The translations under genes were made by a program, and so were the position numbers. A stretch of 64,000 nucleotides of DNA from Streptomyces sp. NBC_01446 (GTDB taxonomy: Bacteria > Actinomycetota > Actinomycetes > Streptomycetales > Streptomycetaceae). Shown piece after piece: positions 34,121-43,157 of the stretch (position 1 is the first letter of the stretch; the number at the start of each line of letters is the position of its first letter). The stretch lies in contig NZ_JAPEPO010000003.1 in assembly GCF_026340095.1 (NCBI RefSeq), forward strand, positions 372,001 to 436,000, read 5' to 3'. Under the pieces are notes generated by a model. The model ran no database searches. It worked only from the letters and a program-made list of their open reading frames with translations, and had not been told where the DNA came from.

Positions 34121-35342
34121 TCAGGCAGCCACCCGAGCCGGCGGCTCAGGTGGTCTTGCGCCCTCAGCACCGTCCGGGTTCCAACCTGCCCGGACCAGCA
34201 TCACGCGGGCGGAGTTCTTATCCCGGGGGGGACACGGCTCCGCACACGGTGCAGGCATACGTTCTCATCGAGAGAGGGAGTGCGTGCTTGGTTCTCGCTG
34301 CGCACTGCGCACATTCCATCGTGGTGTGCGCCGGGTGCACGAGACGGACGTCCCGTGCGTGTTTGCGGCCCATCTCGACCAGGGCGCGCTTCGTCGCGGC
34401 GATGGCGGCGTCGGCCGCTTTGCGGGCCATCGTGGTCTTCGCGAGGAACTTCGGCCGGAAGTCCTCCACCGCAACCCCGTCATGGCCACGCATCACGGAC
34501 GTGGCCCACTTGCGGCCGGTGTCCTCACGCTGCCTCGCGATCTTCTTGGACACCTTGGCGGCCTGTGCCTGCGCCTTCCGATAACCCTTGGATGCGGGCT
34601 GCCCTTTCGGGCGCCGGCGCCGGGCCATCATCCGCTGGTACTTCGCGAGCCGCTGCGCGGCCCGCTTGCCGTGTCCGGCATGCGGGAGGTCGTAGGCGTC
34701 ATCCGTGGTGGTGGCCGTCTCCTTCACACCCCAGTCCACCCCGAGAACCCGCCCGGTGGCGGGCAGCGGTTCGCTCTGCGCGGGGGCGACGAAGGACACG
34801 TACCAATGCCCGAGCGTGTCCTGGTACACGCGCACGCTCGACGGGTCGGCCGGAAGGTCCCGCGACCACACCACGCTCAGCACGTTCCCGCCCGCGAGGT
34901 GCAGGCGACCGTCCTTGAGGCGGAAACCGCGCTTCGTGTAGTTCATGCTCGGCTTGGCGTCCCGCTTGCGCTTGAAGTGGGGCATCCCCGCCCGGCGGTG
35001 CTGCGCAAGCCCGTCCTTGATGTCCTTCAGCGCCTTCGCCCTCGATTTGGTGAAGTCGCGGATCACCTGCTGCTGCGGCACGCACGCGCCTCGAGCCAGC
35101 CACGGCGTCACCCTGCGGGCCTCGGTCAGCAGCTTGTCGAGCTGGGCCGGACCGCACGTCAGCTTCTCGCCGCCCGCTCTGCTCTGCGCGTGGACCTGCC
35201 TGGACTTGGCCACACACTCGTTCCACAGCCACCGGCAGCGATCCCACTCGGCGTCGAGCGCGCGCCGGGCCGTGGCCGACAGGCGCACACGGAAGGTGTA
35301 CCGGGCATGCCCGGCCCCCTCCGTGATCGCTCCTGTCGCCAT
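34121..35342 (-). pseudogene. tnpB: TnpB unit 3, frameshifted before the last catalytic Asp
   Basis: The intact frame from 35342 encodes residues 1-374 with the first RuvC Asp (VLGVDWGVKETATTT), the Glu (VAVEDFRPKFLAK) and the zinc finger CAQC/CTVC. It stops at GAVSPPG. A run of seven G (34225-34231 on the plus strand) carries one base too many. Removing one restores RDKNSARVMLVRAG with the third catalytic Asp and reading to 34121. It belongs to the same subfamily as unit 4 at 62 kb, which is intact there. As it stands the nuclease should be dead. Confidence 0.88.
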
Positions 35343-35461
35343 ACACCCGAACCTACCCGGGAGGACTGACAGTCGAGAGTTCTTGACCGCTGCGGCTCGC
35401 TCACCCCGTCACCCGGTGGACGGTCCTTCGCCCCGGGGGCGAAACCCCTACTTCCAGTCCT

Positions 35462-35525
35462 GCCCCGCAGGAGTCCAATTCCTCCCCGGCCTGAAGACCG
35501 GGGCATCCTCGGAGGAACCCGGTGA
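35462..35525 (-). repeat. Left end of TnpB unit 3
   Basis: This 64-bp stretch matches 63223-63286 at 60 positions. It includes a CCCCGG...CCGGGG hairpin and the outer GGATGCC/CCTCCGAGG region. Homology between the two loci ends at TCACCGGG, which should be the element boundary. Confidence 0.75.
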
Positions 35526-35728
35526 TCAGATCGGCTTCTGGCCCTCGCTCCTGCCCTCACCGACCGGGGAAGCTCCGGCCCGTACAGACAGCAGAGTCCG
35601 GCGCATGCGTCATGGTCACCAGAGATGACCGAAAGACTCCTGGATACGTATCAGAGACACCCCGACCAGACCTCAGCCCGCCCAACCCTGACCCCTGGCG
35701 AACGAACTTGCTCACCAGTCACAGAAGG

Positions 35729-36040
35729 TCACCGATCAAGGGAAATGACGCAGGCACTCACCAGCTCCAGGCGGGTCAGCTCCCGTGCGGCGGACAGGAT
35801 GTGGGTGGAGTCGGTGCGCTGGGTGCCGCGGCCCTTGAGCAAGCCGGCCCGCCGGATCCGGGTGAGCGCGAGGCCCAGCAGCCGGTCGGCGTGGTCGCCC
35901 TCGGCGAGCCGGTCGCGGAAGTCGGACTGGACGCTGTGGTGGAAGCCGGGGTCTTCCAGCTCCAGGCCGAGGGTGTATTTGAAGTCGATGCGGCAGCGCA
36001 CCGCCTCCCAGGGGTCGAGGCCGCCCGCGCCAGTCGAGCA
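35729..36040 (-). pseudogene. IS1182-family transposase fragment
   Basis: WEAVRCRIDFKYTLGLELED, then HHSVQSDFRDRLAEGDHADR and GTQRTDSTHILSAARELTRL, is the N-terminal part of an IS1182-type transposase. Both ends are missing. Confidence 0.8.
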
Positions 36041-36080
36041 TTTCCATAAACTATGAATATAAAAATGCTATGCTTCGAGC
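36041..36080 (+). promoter_or_regulatory. AT-rich promoter of the MarR-MFS operon
   Basis: An unusually AT-rich block (ATAAACTATGAATATAAAAA) sits immediately upstream of the MarR start in otherwise 70 per cent GC DNA. ACTATGA and GCTATGC repeats in it could be MarR half-sites. Exact -10 and -35 boxes cannot be assigned. Confidence 0.4.
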
Positions 36081-36548
36081 ATGAGTCGTCAAGACACCGC
36101 TCCTGGCGCGTCCGCCGCCATCGGGGCAGCCCTCTACGGCCTGGCCACCAGGGCCGCGAGACGCCTGCCCCGGGACATGAGCCTGACGTCCGCCGCCACC
36201 CTGGCCACCCTGGACCGGACCGGCCCGAGGCGCATCACCGATCTGGCCGCGGTCGAGGGCGTCACCCAGCCCGCGATGACCGCCCTGGTCCGGGTGATGG
36301 AGGAGTCCGGCCTGGTCGAGCGGCGGGGCGACGCGTCCGACAAGCGGGTCACGCTGGTGTGCCTGACCGAGGCCGGCGCCTCCTATGCCCGGACGCGGCG
36401 CCAGGCGGGCGTCCACGCGTTCGAGCGGTTGATCGGCGAGCTCACCGGCGACGAGGTCGAGGCGCTGGTGGCGGCCCTTCCGGCGCTGAAGCATCTGGCC
36501 GAGCTCGAAAGCCAGGACCGCGAAGGGCGCGAAGGGCCGAAGCAGTGA
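36081..36548 (+). CDS. MarR-family transcriptional regulator
   Basis: The 155-residue protein has the MarR winged helix: SLTSAATLATLDRTGPRRIT, then VEGVTQPAMTALVRVMEESG and the wing VERRGDASDKRVTLVCLTEA. It probably represses its own operon with the MFS transporter and is released by a drug or phenolic ligand. Its stop overlaps the GTG of the transporter by four bases (GTGA), so the two are coupled. Confidence 0.92.
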   Translation: MSRQDTAPGASAAIGAALYGLATRAARRLPRDMSLTSAATLATLDRTGPRRITDLAAVEGVTQPAMTALVRVMEESGLVERRGDASDKRVTLVCLTEAGASYARTRRQAGVHAFERLIGELTGDEVEALVAALPALKHLAELESQDREGREGPKQ

Positions 36549-37978
36549 CCGGGCAGCCGGTCGGCGGGGTCGGGGTGAAGGCGTTCCCGGTGGCGCGTTC
36601 CGAGGCGCGGCTGCTGGTCCCCGCTCTGGTATTCATCGCTCTGGTCGTGGCGGCGGTCGCCAGCCTCGGGACGCCGCTCATCACCAGCGTGGCGACCTCG
36701 TTCCACGTCTCGCTCGGCAGCGCGCAGTGGACTCTGACCGTCGCGCTGCTCAGCGGCGCCGTCGCCACGCCGGTCCTGGGCCGGCTCGGAGCGGGTCCGC
36801 GCCGGCGGGCCACGATCCTCGCCACGCTGGCGGTCGTCGTCGCCGGCGGCGCGCTCACCGTGCTGCCGCTGCCGTTCGCGTGGCTGCTGGCCGGCAGGGC
36901 GGCCCAGGGCGTCGGGCTCGGGCTGACGGCGCTGATGATGGGCGTGGCCCGGGACCACCTCCCCGAGGAGCGCAGCGCGGCCGTGATCGCCCTGATCTCG
37001 GTGGTCTCGATCATCGGGGCCGGCGTCGGCTACCCGCTGGCCGCACTGCTCGCCGAGCTCGGCGGGGTACGGGCCGCCTACGGCCTCGGTCTGGTCGTCA
37101 CCGCCGCCGCCCTCCTGACCGCGTGGCGCTCCATGCCCGAAGCCCCCGAAGGCCGCTCCGCCCACGTGCACGTGGCAGGCGCGGTCGTCCTGGCCGCTGC
37201 GCTGCTCCTGGTGCTGTTCCTCGCCGGCGAACGGAATCTGTGGAGCCGGCACCTCGCCGTGGCGGCGGGCCTCGCCGTCGTCGCGGTGGTGCTGCTCTGC
37301 GTCTGGGCCGTCATCGAGCTGCGCAGCACGACGCCCCTGGTCGATGTGCGGGCGGTGCGGCACCCGGCGGTCGCCGGGGCGAACCTCGCCATGTTCGTCG
37401 GCGGGATCGGCATGTACCTCCTGCTCACGCTCCTCACTCGGTACGCGCAGACGCCGCACGGCGCCGGCTACGGCTTCGGGCTGACGACCTTCGTCGCCGG
37501 GCTGGTCCTCATCCCGTTCTCGGTGCTGGGGTTCGTCGCCGGCAAGCTCACGCCGCGGGTCCGGACGCGGATCGCCGACCCCCTGCTCCTGGCCGGCAGC
37601 GCCGTCGTGGTCGGCGGCGGGTTCGCCCTGTTCGCGGCGGCCCGGTCGGACCTGGCCGAACTGTTCGCGGCGATGGGCGTGCTCGGTTTCGGCGTCGGCG
37701 GCTTCTCGGCCGCGATGCCCGGCGTCATCCTGGCCGTCACCCCCAAGAGCGAGACGTCGAGCGCCATGAGCTTCAACTACGTCGTCCGCAGCGTCGGGTA
37801 CTCCCTGGGCAGCGCCATCGGCGGCCTGATCCTCGCCGCGGGCACCGGCCCCGGCCACCTCTTCCCCGACGACAGCGCCTACACCACCGCGGCGCTGGTC
37901 GGCATCGGCGCCATGGCGATCACGACGCTGACAAGCCTCGCTCTCGCCCGCCGACGCTCGTCCGAGACCAACCCGTAA
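36545..37978 (+). CDS. MFS transporter (drug efflux type)
   Basis: The 477-residue protein has about 14 hydrophobic segments, the cytoplasmic loop GRLGAGPRRRATI after TM2 and the motif-C-like GAGVGYPLAALLAE in TM5. This is the DHA2 drug-antiporter pattern. The GTG at 36545 overlaps the MarR stop. A MarR partner suggests inducible export of a toxic compound. DUF1330 follows 33 bp later and may be co-transcribed. Confidence 0.9.
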   Translation: MTGQPVGGVGVKAFPVARSEARLLVPALVFIALVVAAVASLGTPLITSVATSFHVSLGSAQWTLTVALLSGAVATPVLGRLGAGPRRRATILATLAVVVAGGALTVLPLPFAWLLAGRAAQGVGLGLTALMMGVARDHLPEERSAAVIALISVVSIIGAGVGYPLAALLAELGGVRAAYGLGLVVTAAALLTAWRSMPEAPEGRSAHVHVAGAVVLAAALLLVLFLAGERNLWSRHLAVAAGLAVVAVVLLCVWAVIELRSTTPLVDVRAVRHPAVAGANLAMFVGGIGMYLLLTLLTRYAQTPHGAGYGFGLTTFVAGLVLIPFSVLGFVAGKLTPRVRTRIADPLLLAGSAVVVGGGFALFAAARSDLAELFAAMGVLGFGVGGFSAAMPGVILAVTPKSETSSAMSFNYVVRSVGYSLGSAIGGLILAAGTGPGHLFPDDSAYTTAALVGIGAMAITTLTSLALARRRSSETNP

Positions 37979-38011
37979 GTCAGATGCACTCATCCCAACA
38001 CTGGAGGTTCC

Positions 38012-38305
38012 ATGCCCAAGGGCTACTGGGTCAGCGTCTACCGCACCATTTCAGACCCTGAGAAGTTGGCTGCCTACAACAAGCTGGCCCGTCCGGCCGT
38101 CGAGGCCGGGGGCGGTCGGGTCCTCGTCCGTGGCGGTCGGGTCGTGGCGTATGACGCCGGAATCGCCGAGCGCACCGTCCTGATCGAGTTCGACAGCTTC
38201 GAGCAGGCCGTCGCGGCGCGCGAGAGTGCGGCCTACCAGGAGGCGCTGGACGCTCTCTCCGACGGCGTCGAGCGCGACTTCCGTATCGTCGAAGGCATCG
38301 ACTGA
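38012..38305 (+). CDS. DUF1330 family protein
   Basis: The 97-residue protein (MPKGYWVSVYRTISDPEKLA ... FDSFEQAVAARESAAYQEAL) is a single ferredoxin-like alpha-beta domain of the DUF1330 family. CTGGAGG precedes the ATG. Function unknown; often found with oxidoreductases or efflux genes, here behind an MFS transporter. Confidence 0.88.
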   Translation: MPKGYWVSVYRTISDPEKLAAYNKLARPAVEAGGGRVLVRGGRVVAYDAGIAERTVLIEFDSFEQAVAARESAAYQEALDALSDGVERDFRIVEGID

Positions 38306-38326
38306 CCGAGGTCCAGTCGGAGTACG

Positions 38327-39090
38327 GATGGCGATGTCGGCGAAGGCCGGCATGCCAAGATCGACTGCGGAGGAGCGGCGGGCCGCTTCGGTATCAAGTT
38401 GGTCCAGCTTGCCCGGGCGCCAGCGGGGCTCACCTGGAGGCCCTCGACTTCACGCAGCCATCCTTCCTGTTCCGCCTCGGCTATGCACGCGATCAGGTTG
38501 TCGCGGATGTCGGCCAGCCATGGCCGTTGGGCTGGATCAGGCCGGAAGAGCGAGCATCTGACACAAGCTCATGGATACAGGCGGTCCCAAGGGCGCGCAG
38601 GTGCCGACAGAGACCTTGCGGCGTTCGAAGTGGCCGAGGAAGTCCTCCCACTCGGCGTCGGTGGGAGTGCGGTATTCCTCAGCGGGGCGCAGGTTGCGGC
38701 GGCGGGCGATGAAGGCACGGTGGCTTCGATGGTCTCGGTGGGATAGACCGCGTTGTAGCCCATGGTGGTGTTGATATTGGCGTGTCCGGCGATGACTGCG
38801 ATGTGGGGTGGCAGTCCGGTGCGGATGGCGTCGGTGATGAATATCCGGCGGAAGTCCTGCGGAGTGAAAGTCAGCGGCTGGCCGGCGGCGTCGGTCAGCC
38901 GCATGAAGGCGACGGTCTTCTTGAGGATCTCGCGGATGGTCTGGGAGCTGAGGGTGCAGGGCTCACCACCGCGGTTGTATTGGAAGAGGACGGGCGCGGG
39001 TGCATTCCACTGCCGCTCTTCGCAGTCGTAGCGGGTGACCAGCGGGATCAGGCCGGTCTTGGGGTCACGGACTCGGCGGATGATCGTGGC
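38327..39090 (-). pseudogene. Tyrosine recombinase (integrase), 5'-truncated and frameshifted
   Basis: The catalytic region reads FTPQDFRRIFITDAIRTGLP, then HIAVIAGHANINTTMGYNAV with the active Tyr. The frame breaks after TETIEA. In another frame the family C-terminus follows (HRAFIARRRNLRPAEEYRT, LIACIAEAEQEGWLREVEG, KLDQLDTEAARRSSAVDLG). The N-terminal arm- and core-binding domains are absent. It is the remnant of an integrated element. Confidence 0.75.
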
Positions 39091-39137
39091 CAGAACGCCA
39101 CCAAGAAGGCGCCGGCGAAGAAGCCACGGCGCAGCGC

Positions 39138-39347
39138 CTAGCGAGATGTGAGGGCGACCATGCATGCGAGCGGGACGAGGGCTACCGCTGCGCTCAGCAT
39201 CACCGGCCGCAGCCTGTTCGCTCGGCCGGTCTCGGGCCCGGCAGCCTGGGCCGCACCACAGCAAGCCTCGCCATCGAGGACGGGTGAGTCGAGCCAGTAG
39301 GCGCCGAGGAACCCGGCGCGAGCGGGAGTGCGGTCGGTGGTCTCCAT
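39138..39347 (-). CDS. Possible small membrane protein
   Basis: The 69-residue reading METTDRTPARAGFLGAYWL ... RPVMLSAAVALVPLACMVAL has one C-terminal hydrophobic helix. Start and ribosome binding site are not compelling and I recognise no family. Confidence 0.3.
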   Translation of the reverse strand: METTDRTPARAGFLGAYWLDSPVLDGEACCGAAQAAGPETGRANRLRPVMLSAAVALVPLACMVALTSR

Positions 39348-39359
39348 ACCCAATCAACG

Positions 39360-39882
39360 ATCAATATGATCGGCCTGCACGGCCCGTCAACGAAGCTTCC
39401 GGCAATCCACGCATCCGGTTGATTGTGCTCTCGCTGCTAGTCGAGCAGCCCGAGCTCAGTGTCGGGTCTGCAGTGGGGCGCGGCATTTGGGTCGTCGTGG
39501 TCGGGAGCGCCCACGACTTCGCTCACAGCATCTTCCGCTGACCGCTCTAACCATGGCGAGTGCCGAGTCCGGGCACTGTTCCACCGCTCGGGCCCGGCGC
39601 CCTCGGCCCCCGCTCGCTCCGTACCGTGACCAGTTGCGTGGACCACATGCTCGGCATGGGGCTCACCTCCCCTCTGGGTGAACGGATCCTCGTGCCGGCC
39701 CACTCGCTCTGCAGGTCCCGCTCGCCGTGCAGCTCCCCTTCCAGGACGACCTCCAGCGCCCGCCCGGCGCCGGCAGTGACGGGCTGGCGCGGGAGCAGCG
39801 AAGACGGTGCTCGTGGGGGCACTGCGGCGGCGGTGACTGACGCCACACGGTCAAAACAGACAAATATGCCATCATCAATGTC
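39360..39882. other. Stretch without a recognisable gene
   Basis: Frames on both strands are open, as usual in high-GC DNA, but none has motifs or a good start. The AT-richer 39850-39880 probably contains the FUSC promoter. Confidence 0.35.
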
Positions 39883-41037
39883 GTGCAAGATTCAACTATT
39901 CAGCCCGGGCGCACCGAGGAGACGACGACAGGGCCGCTGCGTCGCCTCGCCGGCTTGCTCCGCACCAAACGAACCGACCATGTGGTGCACAGCGCCAAAA
40001 CCCTCATCGCAGCGCTGCTCACCTGGGGCATCGTGACCCCCTGGGCCCCCGACGGCCGCCCCTACATGGCGGTCGCCACGGCCCTGCTCATGGTCAACGC
40101 CTCCACGGTCTACCAGTCCGTGACCAAGGCGACACAAAACGTAGTGGCCAGGGTTGCCGGACTGATCCTCGCCCTCGCAACGGCCCACCTGCTGGGACCG
40201 ACCGCGGGCGCCGTCGCGGTCATCGCGGTCATCGCGGTCCTGGCAGGCCCCCGCCGCACCGCCGACGACCGCCTCCAGATCGCCTCCACCGCAGTCATCG
40301 CACTGGCCGCCACCGCAACCGACCCCATGGGCAGTCTCATATCCCCCGCGCTCCAAACACTCACCGGCGCGGCCGTGGGCATCACGGTCAACGCCCTCAT
40401 CCTGCCCCCGCTCTACCTGCACGAGTCGGATTCCGCCGTACGCGACCTCGCCCGCTCCATGGGAACACTGCTGCACGACATGGGTACCGGCCTCTCCCAG
40501 CGACAGCTCACCTCGAAGGCCCACAACTGGCTGCACCAGGCGCGCAGCCTGGACAAACACCTCACTCGCGCAGAGGAACAGGTACGGCAGGCCGACGAGA
40601 GCCTGCGGTGGAACACACGCTGCGTCGCGCACACGCGACGCAAGGAGACGACCTTCAACGACACCTTCAGCGCCCTGCGCGGCGTGTCGATCCAGATACG
40701 CGGAATCGCACGGACCCTGGCCGACAGCGCGCACGACAACCACGCCGATCACCACCTGGGGCACCAGTTCCTCGACCAGTACGCTCAAACCCTCCAGCTG
40801 GCAGGAGCGGCCGTCCAGGCATTCACCGAACCGGCCCCGGCAACCAACTCACCGAACGCATCCCCTCGTGAGCGCCTGCGCGGAGCGATCGACAGCGCGC
40901 TGGCCTGGCACGACACCATGACCGACATGATCGCCCGGGGCACCCTCACCAAGCCCGGCGCCTGGCACGTCTACGGCTCACTCATGACCGACGCAGAAAG
41001 GCTGCTGGCCGACCTCGACCGCGCGGACACGCGCTGA
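39883..41037 (+). CDS. FUSC-family (aromatic-acid exporter type) membrane protein
   Basis: The 384-residue protein has about six N-terminal transmembrane helices (from TLIAALLTWGIVTPWAP to AVGITVNALILPPLYL) and a C-terminal cytoplasmic helical domain of about 200 residues. This is half of a FUSC/ArAE-type exporter, the common actinobacterial size. It is an inner-membrane protein likely to export aromatic acids or stress metabolites. The start is a GTG with no clear ribosome binding site. Confidence 0.8.
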   Translation: MQDSTIQPGRTEETTTGPLRRLAGLLRTKRTDHVVHSAKTLIAALLTWGIVTPWAPDGRPYMAVATALLMVNASTVYQSVTKATQNVVARVAGLILALATAHLLGPTAGAVAVIAVIAVLAGPRRTADDRLQIASTAVIALAATATDPMGSLISPALQTLTGAAVGITVNALILPPLYLHESDSAVRDLARSMGTLLHDMGTGLSQRQLTSKAHNWLHQARSLDKHLTRAEEQVRQADESLRWNTRCVAHTRRKETTFNDTFSALRGVSIQIRGIARTLADSAHDNHADHHLGHQFLDQYAQTLQLAGAAVQAFTEPAPATNSPNASPRERLRGAIDSALAWHDTMTDMIARGTLTKPGAWHVYGSLMTDAERLLADLDRADTR

Positions 41038-41565
41038 CCCACGGCGCAGGCGGCCACGTGGCTTGGTACGCGGCGCGTGAACACCTTCGCCCCGCCCGTG
41101 CCGGTCACCGGGCAGTGGTGCGCGGCCTTGCCGGCATACGTCCCCCTCCAGGCACCGGGGCCTGCCGTCAATCGGTTGGCTGGCCCTGCAGACGGCCGCG
41201 CCTACATGCGCCCTTGACCACCGCACAGGGCCCCAGGAGTCATGAAACGGGGGCTACCGACACGCTCTGGCGGCCGAGGGCTACCAGTGCGCACCGTGAC
41301 GTGCCCGAGCAGGCGGGTGGGCCGTGACCGCCATCCAGCCGCAGACCGTCGCGCAGACCTGCATCGCCCTCTGGAGCCGTAGGGAATCAAGGCGTCGCCT
41401 CCGGTCGCGGTCGTCGTTGATCCGGCATGGCGACTCCGAAGTGATGCGCGGTCAACCGGCAGTCTCCCAGCCAGTCGTCCGCAGGAGAAGCGGTTTCGGG
41501 CAGAGGCGAAGGAGCAGGAACAGCGAGGTCGTGCCTCCCCTCTCTGGTCCGCCGAAACACCCGCC
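41038..41565. other. Stretch without a recognisable gene
   Basis: No frame shows family motifs. It ends in a strong plus-strand terminator, so some transcript may read through it. Confidence 0.35.
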
Positions 41566-41597
41566 GGCCCCCGGGGCACTGCCCCGGGGGCCGTTTT
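41566..41597 (+). terminator. Strong intrinsic terminator
   Basis: GGCCCCCGGGGCA-C-TGCCCCGGGGGCC is a perfect 13-bp stem followed by GTTTT. No obvious plus-strand gene ends nearby except the FUSC gene 530 bp upstream. Confidence 0.75.
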
Positions 41598-41690
41598 CCG
41601 TTCCGCCATGGCGAACGGCACCAACAGGGCACGGCTACCCTTGTCCAACCAGCATGGGGCCTTCCGCTGCACCGGCCCCGCCTGACGCAG

Positions 41691-41984
41691 TCACCGAGAA
41701 GTCTGAGACCGATGGTTAGCGGTCCGGCGCAGCCCATCATGGTCGCGCCTATCAACCGGATGCGGGCACAGCTGCTGGAGTACTTCCCGGCCGTAGATCG
41801 GGTCGATGTGTGCGATGACGTTGTCGCGTCCCACGACCAGCTCCTTGACGATCGGGTCGAAGTAGCTGACCTCCTCGGTGTAGTTGTCGAAGTAGCCGCG
41901 GTTGTCGCCGACGCTCCACCGTTCGTTGAAGGACTTCTCCAACTCCAGGATGGTCTTGCTGATCTCCGCCCTGTCGACGCCCAT
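41691..41984 (-). pseudogene. SnoaL/DUF4440-like protein, truncated
   Basis: MGVDRAEISKTILELEKSFN, then NRGYFDNYTEEVSYFDPIVK and RDNVIAHIDPIYG, is the first half of a SnoaL-like (NTF2-fold) domain. After that the frame runs into unrelated sequence and stops at 97 residues, where about 150 are normal. Confidence 0.65.
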
Positions 41985-42070
41985 ATCTGCTTACGGATGC
42001 TGCGGCCGGCTGTTGTCGGCCGCCGCACATCGGGGGGGTGGTGGGTGGTCGTCTCTCGGTTGCCCGGGTC

Positions 42071-43099
42071 TCAGTCGTCCAGGACGACGACGTGCTTGCC
42101 CGGCGTGGTGCCGGACTCGAGGTCGGCCTGGGCGTCACGGACCTGCTCCAGGCCGTGGTAGACCTTCGCGACCGGGACGTTGAGTCGTCCTTCGGCGATG
42201 GCCTGGAGCTGGTGGGCGAAGACGTCGGCCGGGAGGTCGGCGGCCTGACCGCCGTAGGAGGTCAGCCGCACCCCGCCCGGGATCATGAACGGGCTGAAGT
42301 CGGGGATCGTCCACTGGCCCGCCAGGGCTCCCGTGAAGCACACGGTGCCGTGGCGACGGACGGTGCGCAGAGTGTCGGCGAGGACCGAGCAGCCCACCAT
42401 TTCCAGTGCGGCGTCGACACCGTCCGGCATCAGCTCGCGCACCTGGCCGGCGAGGGTGCCGTTGTCGACGAGGGGATGGTCGACGCCCGCGGCCCGCAGT
42501 TCCCCGGCCCTGTCCGGGCTGCGGGTGGTGGACAGCACGGTCGCTCCGAGGTCCTTCGCGATCGTGGCCGCGCTCAGCCAGACCGTGGAGGTGCCGCCGC
42601 GGATGAGCAGCGTCTGCCCGGCCTTGAGGTCCAGGCCGTGGGTCAGCGATCCGTAGGCGGTCTGGAACATCTCCGGCAGCGCACCGACCACGTCCCACGG
42701 CAGGCCGGTCTCGAACGGGATGACCTGCTGCGCGGGGACGGTCACGTACTGGGCGTACGCGCCGTCGTACGAGCGGCCCATGCCGCCCATCATCGTGGCC
42801 ACCTGCTGGCCCGGCCGCCGCCCGCTGTCCTCGTCGGCCTCATCGATGACGCCGACGCCCTCGATACCGGGGATACGCGGGTAGGTGACCACCGCGCCCG
42901 ACTCGCCCTTTCGGGTGGTGACCTCGGACTCGTTGACGCCGAACGCCTTCACCTCGATCCGCACCCAGCCGGGCTTGCGGACGGGCACCGGCACGTCCTT
43001 GATCTGAAGTGCGTCCAGGCCGCCGGGGCGGGTGACGACGACGGCCCGCATGGTCGCCGGTGCGGCGTCGTCGGCCGCTGCTGCTGTCGGTTGGCTCAT
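42071..43099 (-). CDS. Zinc-free MDR oxidoreductase (quinone-oxidoreductase type)
   Basis: The 342-residue protein has the MDR layout (MRAVVVTRPGGLDALQIKDV ... FGVNESEVTTRKGESGAVV ... YPRIPGIEGVGVI) and a nucleotide-binding LLIRGGTSTVWLSAATIAK. There are no zinc ligands. It uses NADPH to reduce quinones or enones. The ATG at 43099 is 58 bp after the esterase stop on the same strand, so the two probably form an operon. Confidence 0.9.
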   Translation of the reverse strand: MSQPTAAAADDAAPATMRAVVVTRPGGLDALQIKDVPVPVRKPGWVRIEVKAFGVNESEVTTRKGESGAVVTYPRIPGIEGVGVIDEADEDSGRRPGQQVATMMGGMGRSYDGAYAQYVTVPAQQVIPFETGLPWDVVGALPEMFQTAYGSLTHGLDLKAGQTLLIRGGTSTVWLSAATIAKDLGATVLSTTRSPDRAGELRAAGVDHPLVDNGTLAGQVRELMPDGVDAALEMVGCSVLADTLRTVRRHGTVCFTGALAGQWTIPDFSPFMIPGGVRLTSYGGQAADLPADVFAHQLQAIAEGRLNVPVAKVYHGLEQVRDAQADLESGTTPGKHVVVLDD

Positions 43100-43157
43100 G
43101 CCGAGTTCCTCACTCTGTTCACCCCCTGGTGCGCTGTTCCGTATCGCCCGCTGGCCG

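Noticed and set aside
36383..37993. A 536-residue open frame on the minus strand opposite the MFS and MarR genes
   Set aside because: Its translation is rich in Arg, Gly, Asp and His without motifs and mirrors the codon bias of the real genes on the other strand.
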